From Crotophaga sulcirostris (taxonomy: Eukaryota; Chordata; Aves; Cuculiformes; Crotophagidae), in contig VYZB01000217.1 in assembly GCA_013397455.1 (NCBI GenBank), positions 834,748 to 898,747 on the forward strand: 64,000 nt of DNA. The letters run 5' to 3'. How positions within the stretch are numbered: position 1 is the first letter of the stretch; every line of letters begins with the position of its first letter. The position numbers and the translations under genes were made by a program. Of the stretch, positions 12,400-25,262 are shown piece after piece. The notes under the pieces are model-generated. The model saw only the letters and a list, made by a program, of their open reading frames with translations. It searched no databases and was not told the origin of the DNA.

Positions 12400-12860
12400 A
12401 ATTGTTGCCTTCTTCAAAAGGGTTAAGGGTTTCTGATTAGCTTTTGGGTCATGTATTACACTTGGAGTGCTTAAGCTTAACGATACACTTCATTGAACTC
12501 CATCTAACAAGCTTCATGCTTATGAAGGTGTTCCTCTTGATTGCTTTTCATCTGGACTGCAGAGCGATTTAGTTGGAAGCTGACGTTGATTAGGTGCAAG
12601 AGAACCGTGTTTTACCATGACAGCTGCTAGCTCTCTGTCAACAAATCAATGGGGCTTTTTCCCTTTTTTTTTCCAACACTCTTTTTTCCCTTTCCCCCCT
12701 CCTGACTCCGCCCCTCTGCCCTCCACCATGTCTTCTTTGCTCTCCTGTTAATATCCTGCTGTTACTGGACATGAAAAACATTTTTATAGCTGCCTTCTGA
12801 TTGAACATTTTCTGATTTGCAAATCATGTAAAATGTTTATCTGACATGAACAAGGGGCTC
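12400..12860. promoter_or_regulatory. Candidate conserved noncoding regulatory element
   Basis: This segment contrasts with the monotonous AT-rich flanks. It has mixed composition, few homopolymers in its first 240 bases, and dense transcription-factor-like words. These include a TGACAG homeodomain (MEIS/TGIF-like) site adjoining a CAGCTG E-box (tgacagctgc near 12617), a ccgccc GC box (about 12708), CTTTTTCCC runs and ATTTGCAAAT near 12814. It matches no transposon I know. It lacks an open frame, so a distal enhancer is the best guess. Conservation cannot be seen from a single sequence, so the call is inference and it may be ordinary unique DNA. Confidence 0.3.
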
Positions 12861-14379
12861 TGTCCCTGGTTTCTCCAGGATACAGAGAATACACAGGAGG
12901 AAAGAGTGTATAGTACCAGAAACTATGTTTTAAAAAAATCCCTGTTCTTTTCTACATGGACTGATGCATGAATATCAACAGTGTCTATATGAAACTGACA
13001 AAAAACTAATTTTGTTTCTCTTACAGTGATTTTACACATTCATATTTTACATATTTGTTTCACAAATTTTCTACATGAACACATATTCCTACTATTTTTA
13101 ACTGTTGTTTTTCCAGATTTGTTTTAGGAACAGAGCAGAATTTTCATTTTAAATTGCTTACTTTTTTCTAATTTGTTTTTAAAAACTAATTAAGGATTCT
13201 ACTTTCAGAAATAAATTAAAAGCTTTTTCCTATATGTACTAGTTCCATAGTAAGCAATGTTATATTCATGTGCTTAATTGTGTCTTATTAACTGGTTGTT
13301 CCAGTCTAAAACATATATTTTTGTTAGATTAAAATGAAAAAAATGAGGAAGTTCAAATGAAATGCAACAAAGATAAATAATTAGATTGAGTTAGTTTCTA
13401 AATATATGGTAAGAAAATATTATCTAGTAACCAGAAAAGAAACTTTAGATTAAATCAAAGAAAAATTCAAATTAAAAATGCAGTCAGGGAAAAAAAAAAG
13501 CAGAATAAAAAAAGAAAAAAAAAAGATTATAATCTAAGGGGAAAATTTGTTGTCAATTTGGAGCTGCAAAGTAAGTAGCAAATATAAACATAGAGATAAA
13601 AAGGCAGTGTCAGATTACTTTTGGGAGGTGCTACAAAATTCATAAAATGCCATTTTATTGATGTTTCCCTTTTAAAATATGAATGCACTGATATAAATTC
13701 AAGATGATTCCAATAGTTCGGATGAATCATCTAAAGACATAAGTTGTTCTAGTGGAGTTCGGGCAGGTGAAATATATTTCCACACACCAGTAGTATAAAA
13801 ATATTCCTTGTGGGCATCCATTATCTTCTAGTTAAGAAAGACAGATTGAAACGAACACAATAATGCACTGTTACATATAAAAACTGCTCCATTAGACTTA
13901 CACTCATAAAAGTTTCAAATATATATATTTATGTATACATAAAACCTCCTGTCTGTGAAAGCACTGAGAATCCAAAATAGCAGGATTTTGTCATGCACAG
14001 AACTGCTGAGAGAGTGCTTGTGAATAAAGAGGATTGCAACTCCTTCCTGTGCAAAATATTCCCCAAAAAGCAAAACACATATTTTGGAATTACAACAGAG
14101 TAGACAGCAAAACAAATGAGATGTTACAATAAACTTTTGTGAAATTTCCTCTGACATTTCTGACAGTATCCAAATCCTTTATGTTGTATTGATTGCAGGA
14201 AAACCAGATTCAGTAAGCAACTTCTGCATGACGTACTGCCTTTGACATACTAGCCAGACCTGCAAACTTTGCCATGCTTCAAGCTGATATTACACTGAAC
14301 AATCAAAAGTAGTTTTGGGGGGTTTTTTTACAGAGTGAAATTATTCTTTCGCAAACAGTAGTATCACTTAGTAGGAAAT
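12861..14379. other. Noncoding AT-rich stretch
   Basis: Very AT-rich, with an A-rich low-complexity patch at about 13488-13527. No gene or repeat family was recognised. Confidence 0.7.
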
Positions 14380-15267
14380 GGGGTTGCTTTGGACCAATGG
14401 TCAGTCACTGATGGGGTGTGCCAGGGCTCAATTGTAGTTCAAGTGTTCTTTAATATTTTTATAAATTTTCAAATGTACATTAAGTAAAGTTGCCAGCAAT
14501 ACCAAACTGGGAGGAGCTGTGAACTCTCTTGAGGGCAGAGAAGCCTTACAGAGAAATCTGGATAGGCTAGAGAGTGGGGCAATCATCAATCATATGAAAG
14601 TTAACAAAAGTAAATGGAGAATTCTCGACCTTGGATGGGGAAACCCTGGTTATATGTACAAATTGGGGGATGAGAGACTAGCATGCGGCCCTGTGGAAAG
14701 AGATCTGGAGGCTTGGGTTGATGGCAAATTGAAGATGAGTCAACAATGTACCCTAGCAGCCAAAAGGGCCAGCTGTGTCCTGGGGTGTAGCAAGCACAGC
14801 ATTGCCAGCCAGTTGAGAGAGGTGATTGTCCCGCCCTACACTGCACTGGTGCGACCCCTCCTCAAGCACTGTAAGCAGCTTTGAGTGCCTCAATATAAGA
14901 CACTAAAATATTAGAGTGCATTCTGAGGAGGGTGATCAAGATGGTGAAAGGCCTTGGAGGGCAGGACTTATGAGGAACACTGGTGGCCCTTCGCTTTTTC
15001 AGCTTGGAGACGTGAAGGTTGAGGAGATGATCTCAAGTCTTCCTCAAGGGGAGCAGGAGAGGTGTAGATGTGGCGCTGGCCTCCTCTCTCTGGTGACCAG
15101 CAATAGGACATGAGACAATGGAATGAAGCTGCATCAGGGAAAGTTCAGGTTGAACACTAGGAAAAACTGTTTCACTGAGAGAGTGGTTGGTCATTGGATC
15201 AGGCTCCCTATGGAAGTGATCACAACACCAAGCTAGTCAGAGTTCAAGGAGCATCTGGATGATGCAG
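14380..15267 (+). mobile_element. CR1 LINE fragment (ORF2 reverse transcriptase to early 3' region)
   Basis: A 5'-truncated CR1 copy in plus orientation. It starts within the ORF2 reverse transcriptase near the 'ggggtgtgccagggctcaat' stretch. Where the FADD catalytic motif should be (about 14488-14499) it reads GTTGCCAGCAAT, so both catalytic aspartates are lost. From 14519 to 14884 an open run of 121 codons preserves the post-catalytic region (LGDERLACGPVERDLEAWVD, then CSKHSIASQLREVIVPPYTA). Past that the frame is broken, but the ORF2 C-terminal block (caggttgaacactaggaaaa) is clear. It ends near 15267 with no 3' UTR or terminal repeats, so the 3' end has also been lost. The open frames are relics of the element, not host genes. 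Confidence 0.93.
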
Positions 15268-18200
15268 AAAAAACTAAAAATGCAATGTTATCTCAGTGAG
15301 ATTTTACTTCACATACTTGTTAATGAAAATTTTGGAACCAACTTTCTTTCCTGATTCACCTCATCATTAATATTTTAGTTAAAACACAGCTGAGGATGAT
15401 TGGAAGCTTAAAATGTTCCAAACTTTTCAAGAACTTATAGCAATTTAAAATGATGTTTTAGTCTAAGTTGGTGACATCTGTACTGACTCTAAGAAAAATT
15501 TAGAAACATATTAATTTTCTGAGGGAATTTAGGCCTCATAAATATTCAAAAACTAAGGAGGCAGATATTATAGCTTCTCTTTTCCCTCCTTTAAGATCAA
15601 CAACAAGGATTCTCCACTTAGACCCTATCCAGTCAACAAGGAACATGGAAGCAGTCTATAAGAAATAAAGAAAAGTTAGTTGTTCTTGTAACTACGAGAG
15701 AGTGAAGATCTTTCAGCAAAATTACAGTGCAGTTCAGTAAAGGAGTAACAAACAGAAATGATATTTCAATTGCCAAGCCTCTTCTGCCTATTTGTGATAT
15801 GCATTCCATTGTCTCCAAGCAGCTAAGCATTGCTATTTGGCACTAACATTGTGATGACCTACAGAATTCAATACTCTTTGTTACCATAGGTACACTGTGT
15901 TGCCACTGACAATTTACCTGAAATTCCCAGTGCTTGAAGTAGGTGTAGCAAAGTAAAAGCATCGATGCTTGCTGCAGCACCACGGCACTTCCCACTCCAG
16001 GAGCAGAAGGTCCTCCAGCACTGACTGTTGCTGTGCCACAGGATTTCTTGCCGGGTTATTTCTACCTTTCATTTTGCCTGGTCTGACTTTTCATAGGAAC
16101 TAATAGAAAAGTTGTAATTGCAATAGTTGGGCTTCTCATTCAGAGTACAAAATATCTTTTATTCAGAGTAAAGATATAAATCCGACTCACTTATATCTTA
16201 GGTGACCAATGGACTAAGTGGCATGAAGGAGCAATGCTATAATTTCCTCAGTTTAGGTTTTGTAAATGACACTCAAATTCCTTTGTGAACATAGCTTGAA
16301 CATTTTTACTTTAGAATGTGCACATCTTACCTGAGCTACTTAGGGCATTTTATCTTTTTCTCAGTAGCTATTACTTCACTGAAAATTCTTTTCTAGTGAA
16401 ACACTGGAAGTGAACGTTAAAAAGAATAAATTGTTTTAAACAAGCAAACATCATCTAGTCTAGTTTAAGCATGTGGAGAAGTCTCTACATTTTTCTAGCC
16501 TGAGGATGAGCTGAGAAATTTTACAGAACACTGCTGTGTTCTACTAACAGTTTTTAATTTTACAGTTCTTTTTGCAAAGGAACTTATTAGAATCTGGAGA
16601 AGCCATAGGTTTATATTTGCATAAAAGTATATACATACATAGAAATATATGTCTTAAAATATAAGAAGTGATAATGGATCAGGATTTTTCCCTCAGTGGA
16701 GAAGAACAAATATTGGAAAAATCAATAGGTCATTTTCTGCAAATAAGAGGTCAATAAGGCTAATGTTTCTATTAATAACTTTTTTTGCATATAAGAAAAA
16801 GATAATTATATTTCTTCTGTCACAACTTCACTACTGAATTCCAGAGCCTGATCAAACCAGATTTCTCAAGGTCCAACTTCCACAGTTCTCTCTTTATTAT
16901 AGCACTAGTCTAAGTCTCTGAAGTAGCAAATGTGTCTTTAGGACTTACTAGAATTTTACTTAATTAAAGAGTGATAGCAGAACTTACATCCTAATTCAAT
17001 ACTTTTTCCACCTGTGAGATAGGTTAGCTGGGATTCGGATTTTTCCACATGCCAGACCATTGTATAAAATCTTCCATTTCAGTAAGAAATAGTTCTTACT
17101 TGGAAAGGCGAATAGACTGGAGAATCGTGCAAATTTTATTCTGGGATCTTTGTTTTACCTGAGGTCAATTAAGAAAGGTAATATAGGGAAGAGGAATACT
17201 TTTTATCAAAACCCTCCTACCTTTATTCTGTTGCAAACACTTCCGAGGACATATTCTCAGTTGCCATAAAAATTCTAGTATTTCTTTAGGTATTTTAACC
17301 AAATCCCGCTTCAGTTCTATTCATTCCTCATCAGAAAGGTTAAGAATATAATCCGTTAAGATGAATACTTTCTGGGTACCAAGTGGCTCATATCCACACT
17401 AAGGTTGCCTTTAATCACATAAACTTGAAGACCATACTGTCAAATTAAGTACAAAAATGTAATTTTTAAAGTTTTAGTCATACATGTGTAGCACAGGCAC
17501 TTTCAAAATAACTTTTTTATGGAGAATGATCCTCCAGTATGACATCCAGAAAACAGACATTGGTCCTCAGTATCAAAGGGAAAGTAATTTAAATCTTTTC
17601 AGCTTTTCAGAACCTTCAAATATTTCTCCATAAATTGGAAGTGCTTCTACAAATTGTTTTACTACAAGGTCCTATAAGACATAACTAAATATATAGACTG
17701 TAAAGGACAGTGAACATCTAAACCAAAGAATTTTAGAAAAGCTTTCTTTCAAATTTGTAAATACGCAAAATTAAAGTATAGTTTCTTCCTAAGTTTTTAT
17801 GGGATCCAGGCATCTGGTTTACACTAGTGAATTATCACAGTCCCTGTCACACGCACAAATCCACAAACATATGTAATACGATGGAATGTATTTTTATTCC
17901 CAAATAGATTCAGTAACATCCTGATAAATTACTTTAAATTTTAATGCAATATTAGTAGCAAATTAAATCAGATATATATATATGTATATATACACTTCAA
18001 AAAACACTAAACACAGGTATTTCTCTCAGGCTCTGAGTCAATATATTCTTTGCATTAACTTCTTCTACCTACTCTCTTATGCATTTCAACGATTTATAGT
18101 TAAATATCATGGGCCAAAATTTTTTAAATATTTTTTTAAGTTATTAATTATTGGTCCTATGTGCTTAGCATAGAACCATGAACAAGATTTTTTTCTTCGT

Positions 18201-20324
18201 ATGACTTGTCACAACATTTTTACCATAATGCAAATCTGTTTTGTGTTGTGAACGTTCAGTTCCTGTCTCCATTATTTTGACATTACCATTTTCGTTTATG
18301 ATCATTTTTTTCCCTAGATCTAGCAGTATAAGCCCTATCAGTTGCATTCAGTGGTTTAGGTAAGACCTAAAATATTTCTTAAGTCTAGCTAATGCCAGTT
18401 CAAAGAGGAATAGAGTTTTTTGATTGATACCACCTTGTAACAGACCAAAAAGTATCAAAAAAGCAAGTAGTTAGTCCAGTAGTTGATTCACTGAAAAGAA
18501 TAAATGCCTATTTCTCCTTGAAAATCTTATCTATATTATACCATAGATCATTGTAGCTACAGTAGCACACTAATTCAAAGCAAGTACATTTACTACCAAA
18601 AAAAAAGGTTATCTTAAGACAGCACAGAAAAGAAGACAACCTTACTGTTTGCTGTCTCCATTAGAAGTGGCAGAAGAAATAGAAGGGGAGCAGACTACTA
18701 GCAGAGCCCAGTTCTTGAAAACATAACAGGCACAGCAGGGGAGACAGCCAGTGTACTACCTGAAGCCCTTAATGAGTGACTAGATCTCTAACCTTAACTT
18801 GTTTTTTTCATAGCATTGATACTGAGTTGAGGGGTTCTGCATTAAAACACATTAGCTCCTGAAGCAGTCAAGGAAATTTGCTTGCATGTTCCTCCAAAAA
18901 CATCATCAATATTAGGTTTTTCTACAGATGATTCCACAACACTGTCAACGGAATTTGTTGATTTTTGTAGTAAATAAATATTATGTATCAGTCACATGGA
19001 GAAACATCATATGTTAATAAAAGTATATCTGATGTCTAATACAAAATGCTAAACTTTCTAAGTCCGATTTCAACGTGGTTTCATCTAGGTGCTTCCAAAA
19101 ACATTTAACAAAAACTCTGGCAATTTGTTTCTACATCATTCGTAGGGACATTTTAGCATAGGACTTAATAATTTTCACCTGTATAAATATTTACTTTTTG
19201 TTTCAGTCACTGTTATAATAACAATTTTTAAAATCCTAGAGTAGAAAAAAGAGATTAAAAAAGCTTAAAGATAATGAACTGCATGAATGCATTTCTGTAT
19301 GCTTTTGACATCTCCTTAGTAGAAATAAATAAAGAAAATTCTTCCTAGTTTTAGAGTTATATTTTGATCTTTCTCTTTTTAAGATCTAAACACATTGAGG
19401 AGAAATTTAGGTTTGAACTTGGGTTTAATGACTTATCTTTTCTTTCTAAAATTCAGTAGTTTGTTAATGAGTCCACTGAATACATTATCTGAAGTTTTCA
19501 CTTAACTCGTGTCCATCTTAAAGGAAGAAGAAATAGCCAAAGGTAACTGTGCTAACAAACATTCAATAAGAACTTGATCTTGTTGGCTGGATCTATCTCT
19601 CCCCTCAACTTTGTCTCACCGAAGAGATATTTTAAGGTTTTTATGTTTTAAAATTCCAAATTTCCGCCCCCAAATTAGATTTTTTAAAAATCTATTTTAA
19701 GAACAATCATGGTATGAGCATTTCAGTGATGAACACATGAAGAGTTTCAAGGAAAGGTTTACCCTTGCTATTTCACCGGAAGCTACCTGAAGTAACATTT
19801 CTTTAAGAGAAGATGTTTCAGGCTTTAGGCATGTCTTCACCTCAGTATATGTGACCAAAGGAGATTCAAAAAGGACTGAAAATTATATGGATAGCTTGCA
19901 AATCAAATCTATCCATTCAGGATTTGAGATAAAAACACTAGTTTTTCCTACCTATACTGTTCACTAGCTTTTTTATGGCTTTCTATGTGACTGCTTTCAC
20001 GCATCCAGGTGGCATGGGTTTATAAGGCATTAGGATTTAATCATCAGGCTATTAGAGATGGAAACACAGACAATCCACCAACACATGCACATCCTCACCA
20101 AATTGTTGCCATATTTCCATACATGTTTTCTCCATTTTAACTAAAAATCTTTAAGGCATAATAATAATGACTGCAGAATAAATGTACATAGAAATATTTA
20201 CATTTTACATTTCTTGTTTTGATTGTCATTACAAAACAAAGGTTGCCCAAGGATCCCTTAGAGGATGTAAGAAATAGAAGCTGTTGTGTTCTGTACTGAC
20301 ACAACTTTTCATATCTATTTCTAG
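15268..20324. other. Noncoding AT-rich stretch
   Basis: About 5 kb without a recognised gene or transposon. A GC-richer patch at about 15955-16070 and a TA microsatellite at 17972-17993 are the only departures from uniform AT-rich DNA. No open frame exceeds 65 codons. Confidence 0.7.
17972..17993. repeat. TA-rich microsatellite
   Basis: An alternating AT/TA run interrupted once by a G (atatatatatatgtatatat). A simple repeat. Confidence 0.85.
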
Positions 20325-20615
20325 ATCAAGGTCAGCAGAGGACTGGTGTGATGATCAGGGGCTGGAGCATCTGTCTCTGAGGAGAGACAGAGGGATCTGG
20401 GCTTGTTCAACCTGCAGAAGAGATTACTTTGAAAGCATGTAGTTGCAGTCCTTGCCCAGAAAGGCTGTTTAGTCTGCACCACTGAAAGTCTGCAAGACCA
20501 AATTTGCAACCTGATCTGAATCCAGTGTAGAGCTCACTTTGAGCAGAAGGTTGGTCTAAGAGATCCCCAGAGCTCCCTTCTAGCCTGAATTATTCTGTAA
20601 TTCTGGGATTTCAGA
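20325..20615 (+). mobile_element. Old, diverged CR1 LINE 3' end
   Basis: The CR1 order is visible though heavily mutated. 'ggggctggagcatctgtctc', 'gagagacagagggatctggg' and 'cttgttcaacctgcagaaga' are the ORF2 C-terminal region. After an internal deletion, the 3' UTR follows with 'ttgagcagaaggttggtcta', 'agagatccccagagctccct', 'tctagcctgaattattctgt' and a terminal aattctgggatttcagaatt relic of the tandem repeat. Divergence from the other copies suggests an older subfamily insertion. No coding potential remains. Confidence 0.82.
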
Positions 20616-22399
20616 ATTCCATACCTTGACAATTGTGGGTTTAGTGCTCTGAAAATTAATTAGAGTTTTGATTTTTGTATGTATCATCAACATTTAGGAT
20701 TTTTCTCTGAATTGAAGTTCAAGAGAAACAAGAAGAGAGAGAGGAAGTATCTAGAAACAAATCTTTTAATATCTGGAGATCTCAGATGACAAGAGGGACA
20801 AGAGAGATTGCACTGATATAAGTAGGTGGGAGTCATAGAATTTGTAAATTTAATCTTTAACTCTACTAACTCATGACAACATTGTTTAAGTTCATTAACT
20901 AGGTAATCTGGAAAATGAGATACATTGAAAAATATTGATCAGTAACTATAACTAGTCTCCTTTCAGCAGCTTCTTGTCAACGCTATTTCATTTTTGTCTT
21001 AAAACTCAGTTCTATTGCAAAACATCCTGTATGAAATCCTAATACCAGTGAAGTCAGCATTCAAAATTTGAATTTATTCTTGTAAAACCAGAACTTCATC
21101 TCTGGATTACAGTTGGAATTTACTTTTAAGATTTTAGAATCTCTAAAGCCTAGCTTGCCCAGAGTTGAGTATGGTAAATAAAATTGCATTTTCGAGTTTA
21201 ATGTGTTGTACAGCAAGATTTCCCATTCAAAAATTGAAGTTATACCTCCTGTTGTAGTGCTAAAGAACTGTATAATCTATGATATTAAAGACATTCATAT
21301 AATTACTGCCACAGATATGTATATTGGGTAGATGTGAATAATACGAAACTTCTGAACAAATTTGGACTGTATTATGATTTATTTTTTTATCTTACCTATA
21401 ACATACTCTATTTCCACTAGTGATTTCTTTTTTTTTCACAAAAGTTAATAGCTTTATTATAAAGGTATTGAAACTAACATTAATTTGCTTTTGACTTAAT
21501 TTAAATGTAACTATTACATATTTATCAGTACTGCAAGAAGTGACATATCCTATTTTACATATTTTAATTTACACCTCATACTTTTCTCCCACAAATGAAC
21601 TTAGTGGTCTTCAGAATAACAAAGAATAGTGAGATAAAACTGCAGACAAACTAAAAAATTAGTCTGTGGCATAGTTAATAGCTAAAATTAGAGACAGCAC
21701 TCGAGACTATAGAATTAATTCAGTCTTTGAAATCCAGTTATCATGAATTCTCTCAAATAGTAAATCTTGATGAAATATTATGAACACTTATATTTTTCCC
21801 TGTTATGCTTTGCTACCACTGATGTATGTGAAAAGGTATATTTCCAAGTTCACTTAAATATTTGTATAATGATGGTTCTGGATTTACATGTTGCCTAAAA
21901 GCTATTCTTGTGCTTAGATACATGTGAGCTGAAAGGTGAGTTGGTGTTCATGGAGTACTGCAAAATGGTATATCTGATTCAGGCGAACAAATAGTCACTG
22001 ACAAGTGAGGCAATAATATTATTAGGACTACCCACCAAGTGACAGCATTGCAGAATTATCTCTGCATAACAAAACTTAATATTTTATCCATCAACTTTAC
22101 ATTACCAGAAAATTAATGAACTGATAGCCTAATTAATTTAATTATAACTATGCTGGGTTACAGTAGGTCTAGTGGGGTTTTCATAATGTATAAGTGTATA
22201 TTTGAGAGTTTCCTGTAACCCGCAATAGTAATGAAGCCAGATCTTCATGATAGGAGTCCTGGCCCAAACAAAAATACTTGTTCTGACACTGTATTCTCAA
22301 ATTGCATAAATCTGATCTGAGTTTCCACCAAACTGATTCCCAGAATAAAACATAGTGGACAATCTGGATTTTACAAAACCAAATAGCAACAACCAAAAT
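20616..22399. other. Noncoding AT-rich stretch
   Basis: No gene or repeat family recognised. AT-rich unique-looking DNA. Confidence 0.7.
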
Positions 22400-22900
22400 G
22401 CATCTCTACTTGCAGTTATTTTTTATATAGTTTTGGGTGTTATTCAAATGCATTACCAAGGTCATAGCTGCCAATCTCAAATTGAAGGCAGGATTGCTAA
22501 AGACTTAATAGCATGCAGCAATGCAGTGGGGAGAAAATACAAAACTATTGAACCACTCATCAATAGTGAAATCTTAAAAAAAGTCAAAGTCCATTTTCAT
22601 GACAGTATTATTGCTCTCATGCCTCGGGCACTCAAGGTCCCCAAAATTGTCAGACTAGTATTTCTGTGCTATTTCTTCTCTGTTACACAATGAATATGAA
22701 GGCAAACATGAGCAATCCAAAATAAATATGACAGCTATTATTTTCCAAACAAAACATTTGAGGAAGTCAAGTGTACAGGTAGCTTTAGGTCACACAACAG
22801 GCAGTAACACCAAAATGAACCAAAACAGCAATTGAGCTCGGCAACATTATGGCATTGTGTACAAATATTTTTAAAATATTTATAAAATGTATTCAAACCA
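22400..22900. promoter_or_regulatory. Candidate noncoding regulatory element
   Basis: The sequence has low homopolymer content and clustered factor-like words. Examples are a POU/octamer-like tcaaatgcatta (about 22444), an orphan-nuclear-receptor-like ccaaggtca (about 22456) and homeodomain-like caattgag (about 22830). A 112-codon frame (22355-22693) runs through it but has no recognised domain and no flanking coding exons. I favour noncoding regulatory DNA over a gene. Without a second species this is only a suggestion. Confidence 0.22.
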
Positions 22901-23439
22901 GTAGGCTTTTCTGAGTGAATTGAAAGACATACATTCTATTTCTATTACATTGTTTGTTATTTGTGGGGGTTTTGTTTATTCACTTAAGATCCTGGATACA
23001 GAAATAAACACAAGTCTATGGAAACAGAGCCATTGACATGGCTGTTTTCTCAGACATTTCAATAAAACTCTCTCTTAAGAAAGATATGTGTGTAGAAACA
23101 GATGATACAACCACCTGTAAACTACGTAGATTTTTTTTTCTGAACAAAATAGGACATTGAGCTACTGAGTTCCCTCAGTGGGTCCTGATTGCAGTTTCCT
23201 CTCACAATTTCATTCTTGGGGACCTTGTATCCAGTTTTCTGGGACATACTAGATCATGTTAACAGGACCATAAGTAAAAAGATCAATCATAGTCTTTCAA
23301 ATGTTTTGACTACCTGGATTTTAAAGGATATTAGTAACCTCTCTTTTATAACAGAACACAGAATTAGTATTCAAACATTTAATTAATACATGCATATAGA
23401 GTAATGACAAATATATTTTTAAAAGCAGAAAATGACAAA
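22901..23439. other. Noncoding AT-rich stretch
   Basis: Nothing recognised beyond short T runs. Confidence 0.65.
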
Positions 23440-23720
23440 TCACAAATCCATGAAACTTGGAACGGCTCCTGTGAACCAGAAAAGTGCCACAGGATCTCTG
23501 TCAGAGTAACAAAGCTGTTTATTATTACCGCTACCATGTTCAGGCTAAGCAAAAGTTATCACTGTCATAAACAGACGTGTTGTACCCATCTCATTCTCTT
23601 CTACTTAGAATGTCAGAAAGGAAAATATACACAGACTTTCACCTATTTTCCCCATCCCTATTACAAGAAGCTGCACCTGATCCATCATGTCACACTCTGC
23701 AATATGGCAGCATAGTCAAT
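23440..23720 (-). mobile_element. Possible minus-strand LTR end
   Basis: On the minus strand, an AATAAA signal (complement of 23518-23523) is followed by 'cagctttgttactctgacag' and then 'agatcctgtggcacttttct' and 'ggttcacag'. This resembles the R-U5 junction of avian retroviral LTRs. Upstream on the same strand (higher coordinates) the sequence is of mixed composition, as a U3 would be. No terminal CA and no duplication were confirmed. The overlapping 103-codon plus-strand frame is not credible as a gene. Confidence 0.28.
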
Positions 23721-24769
23721 CCAATCCAGTGAGAGACAGCCAAGGGAAAGATTTAAAGCACCAGGGATCGTTAGAAATTAATGAGGTTCAAGGAAGATCA
23801 GCCACTAAAGAAATTATTGCTGTCAAAAAAAAAAAAGAAAAGAAATTGAATGTTCTTTTAAAAACATGTAAGTGTTGCCAATGTTTAAAAGAAATGGAAA
23901 TGGCAAAAAACTAATTTCTCCCTCATGTGATGAAAACCAAATGAAAGCCATTGTGTAATTTATGTAACTAAGACCACAATCTGTGAATAAGGTCATAGGG
24001 AATCATGAGTTATCAATGTTATGGAAAAAAAATTAGGCCCCAGAGCTCAGTGTATTTGTTATCAAATCACAAAAATCTAGCTTTTACACAAATATGGAGC
24101 AGCAACTGTTAAACAGTGGCAACTGCAAATAGAAAAGGTCGTGCTCTCCCCCTGCCCAATTCTGTTTTATTCAGATGCCCCCAGAAATCGTAGGAGTTTC
24201 CTGGGATTCTGTGTAACTTCTGCAGGACTTGGTCACAAAATTGTACACGGAATACCACTTACTAAAATGACCCTTCCCCTTGAAACTGGCACTAGTCCAA
24301 GGTGACGTCTGCTCTTTTCAACATATGAATCTCTTATTGACCGTTCTGACCTATATAAAGTGCCTAGCTTGTATTCATCCCCTTGAATACCCATGTTATC
24401 ACACTGGTCCTGAAGGTATACCCGTACTTATTCTTCAATATGGATTTCTTGCACCTGCCATAGAGATGGACTGCCTCCCATTCATACCTGCAGTAGGTTG
24501 GCCCTCCTAGTATCCAAACGCCCACCCAGCTGCTTGCTAACACTTCTTCTTCAGTGGGAAAGCATGGAGCTTATGAATAGTAGAAGTGAGAAAGCTCACG
24601 GATCAGGCTAAAGACAGAGCTATTGCTTACCAATGACTACCTTAGGCAAAACAGGCTTGGCTTGGGGAAGCTGATTTGTTGCCAGTAAATACGTATATAT
24701 TTTATTACTGATTGTTGGATATTGTGAAGCAAAACCAAAAAAAAATAGCAAAGATTAAAATACCTTGGG
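23721..24769. other. Noncoding stretch
   Basis: AT-rich with an A-rich patch near 23826-23847. A 76-codon frame at 24280-24510 has no recognisable features. No gene is supported. Confidence 0.6.
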
Positions 24770-25262
24770 AAAATACCTCTCCTCCCCACTTCACCAAGTT
24801 CAGCTTCACTCTGTCATTCCAGACTTCTCTCCTCTCCCTCAATGATCCTTGTTACGACAAATATTACACTCAGCCCTTTCAGTGCGAGAGTGAGCAGTGG
24901 TAGCAGCAGACTGTCTCATGGTCAATACACAGTAGTTTCCTTCTGCCACTTCTTCTTGCTCATCCCTTTCCTCTGCACTAGTGTGGGTCCTCAATGGGCT
25001 ACATTTTTTCTCTGCCATGGCATCTTCTCTTCCTCCTCTGACCTAAGTCTGACCCAAGTCGGACTCAAGTATTCCCTCTGCTCTTTCTCACTTCTTTGAC
25101 TTCCCACTTCTTGATCTATCTGGTATGTTTTGCCCTTTTTAAACTGTGCCCCCACTGAGGTGCCACCAGCTTCACTGATGTGCTCAGCTTTGTCCTGCAG
25201 TAGGCTCATTGTGAAGCCAGTCATGTTCGGCACAAGGCAGCCCCTGAGCAAAACCTAGATAC
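24770..25262 (+). mobile_element. Pyrimidine-rich repeat, probably avian endogenous-retrovirus derived
   Basis: About 490 bases of C/T-rich sequence in an otherwise AT-rich region. It contains phrases I associate from memory with a common avian LTR-retrotransposon 3' region: 'catccctttcctctgcacta' followed by 'gtgtgggtcctcaatgggct', then 'gaggtgccaccagcttcact' and 'gatgtgctcagctttgtcct', ending near 'gcagcccctgagcaaaacct'. Open frames of 63-86 codons on both strands reflect low stop-codon density in pyrimidine-rich DNA. No viral protein domain is visible. Family name and borders are uncertain. Confidence 0.42.

Noticed and set aside
14519..14884. 121-codon open frame as a host gene
   Set aside because: It is the post-catalytic part of CR1 ORF2, within a truncated LINE copy.
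22355..22693. 112-codon open frame
   Set aside because: No similarity recognised and no flanking exons; treated instead as possible noncoding element.
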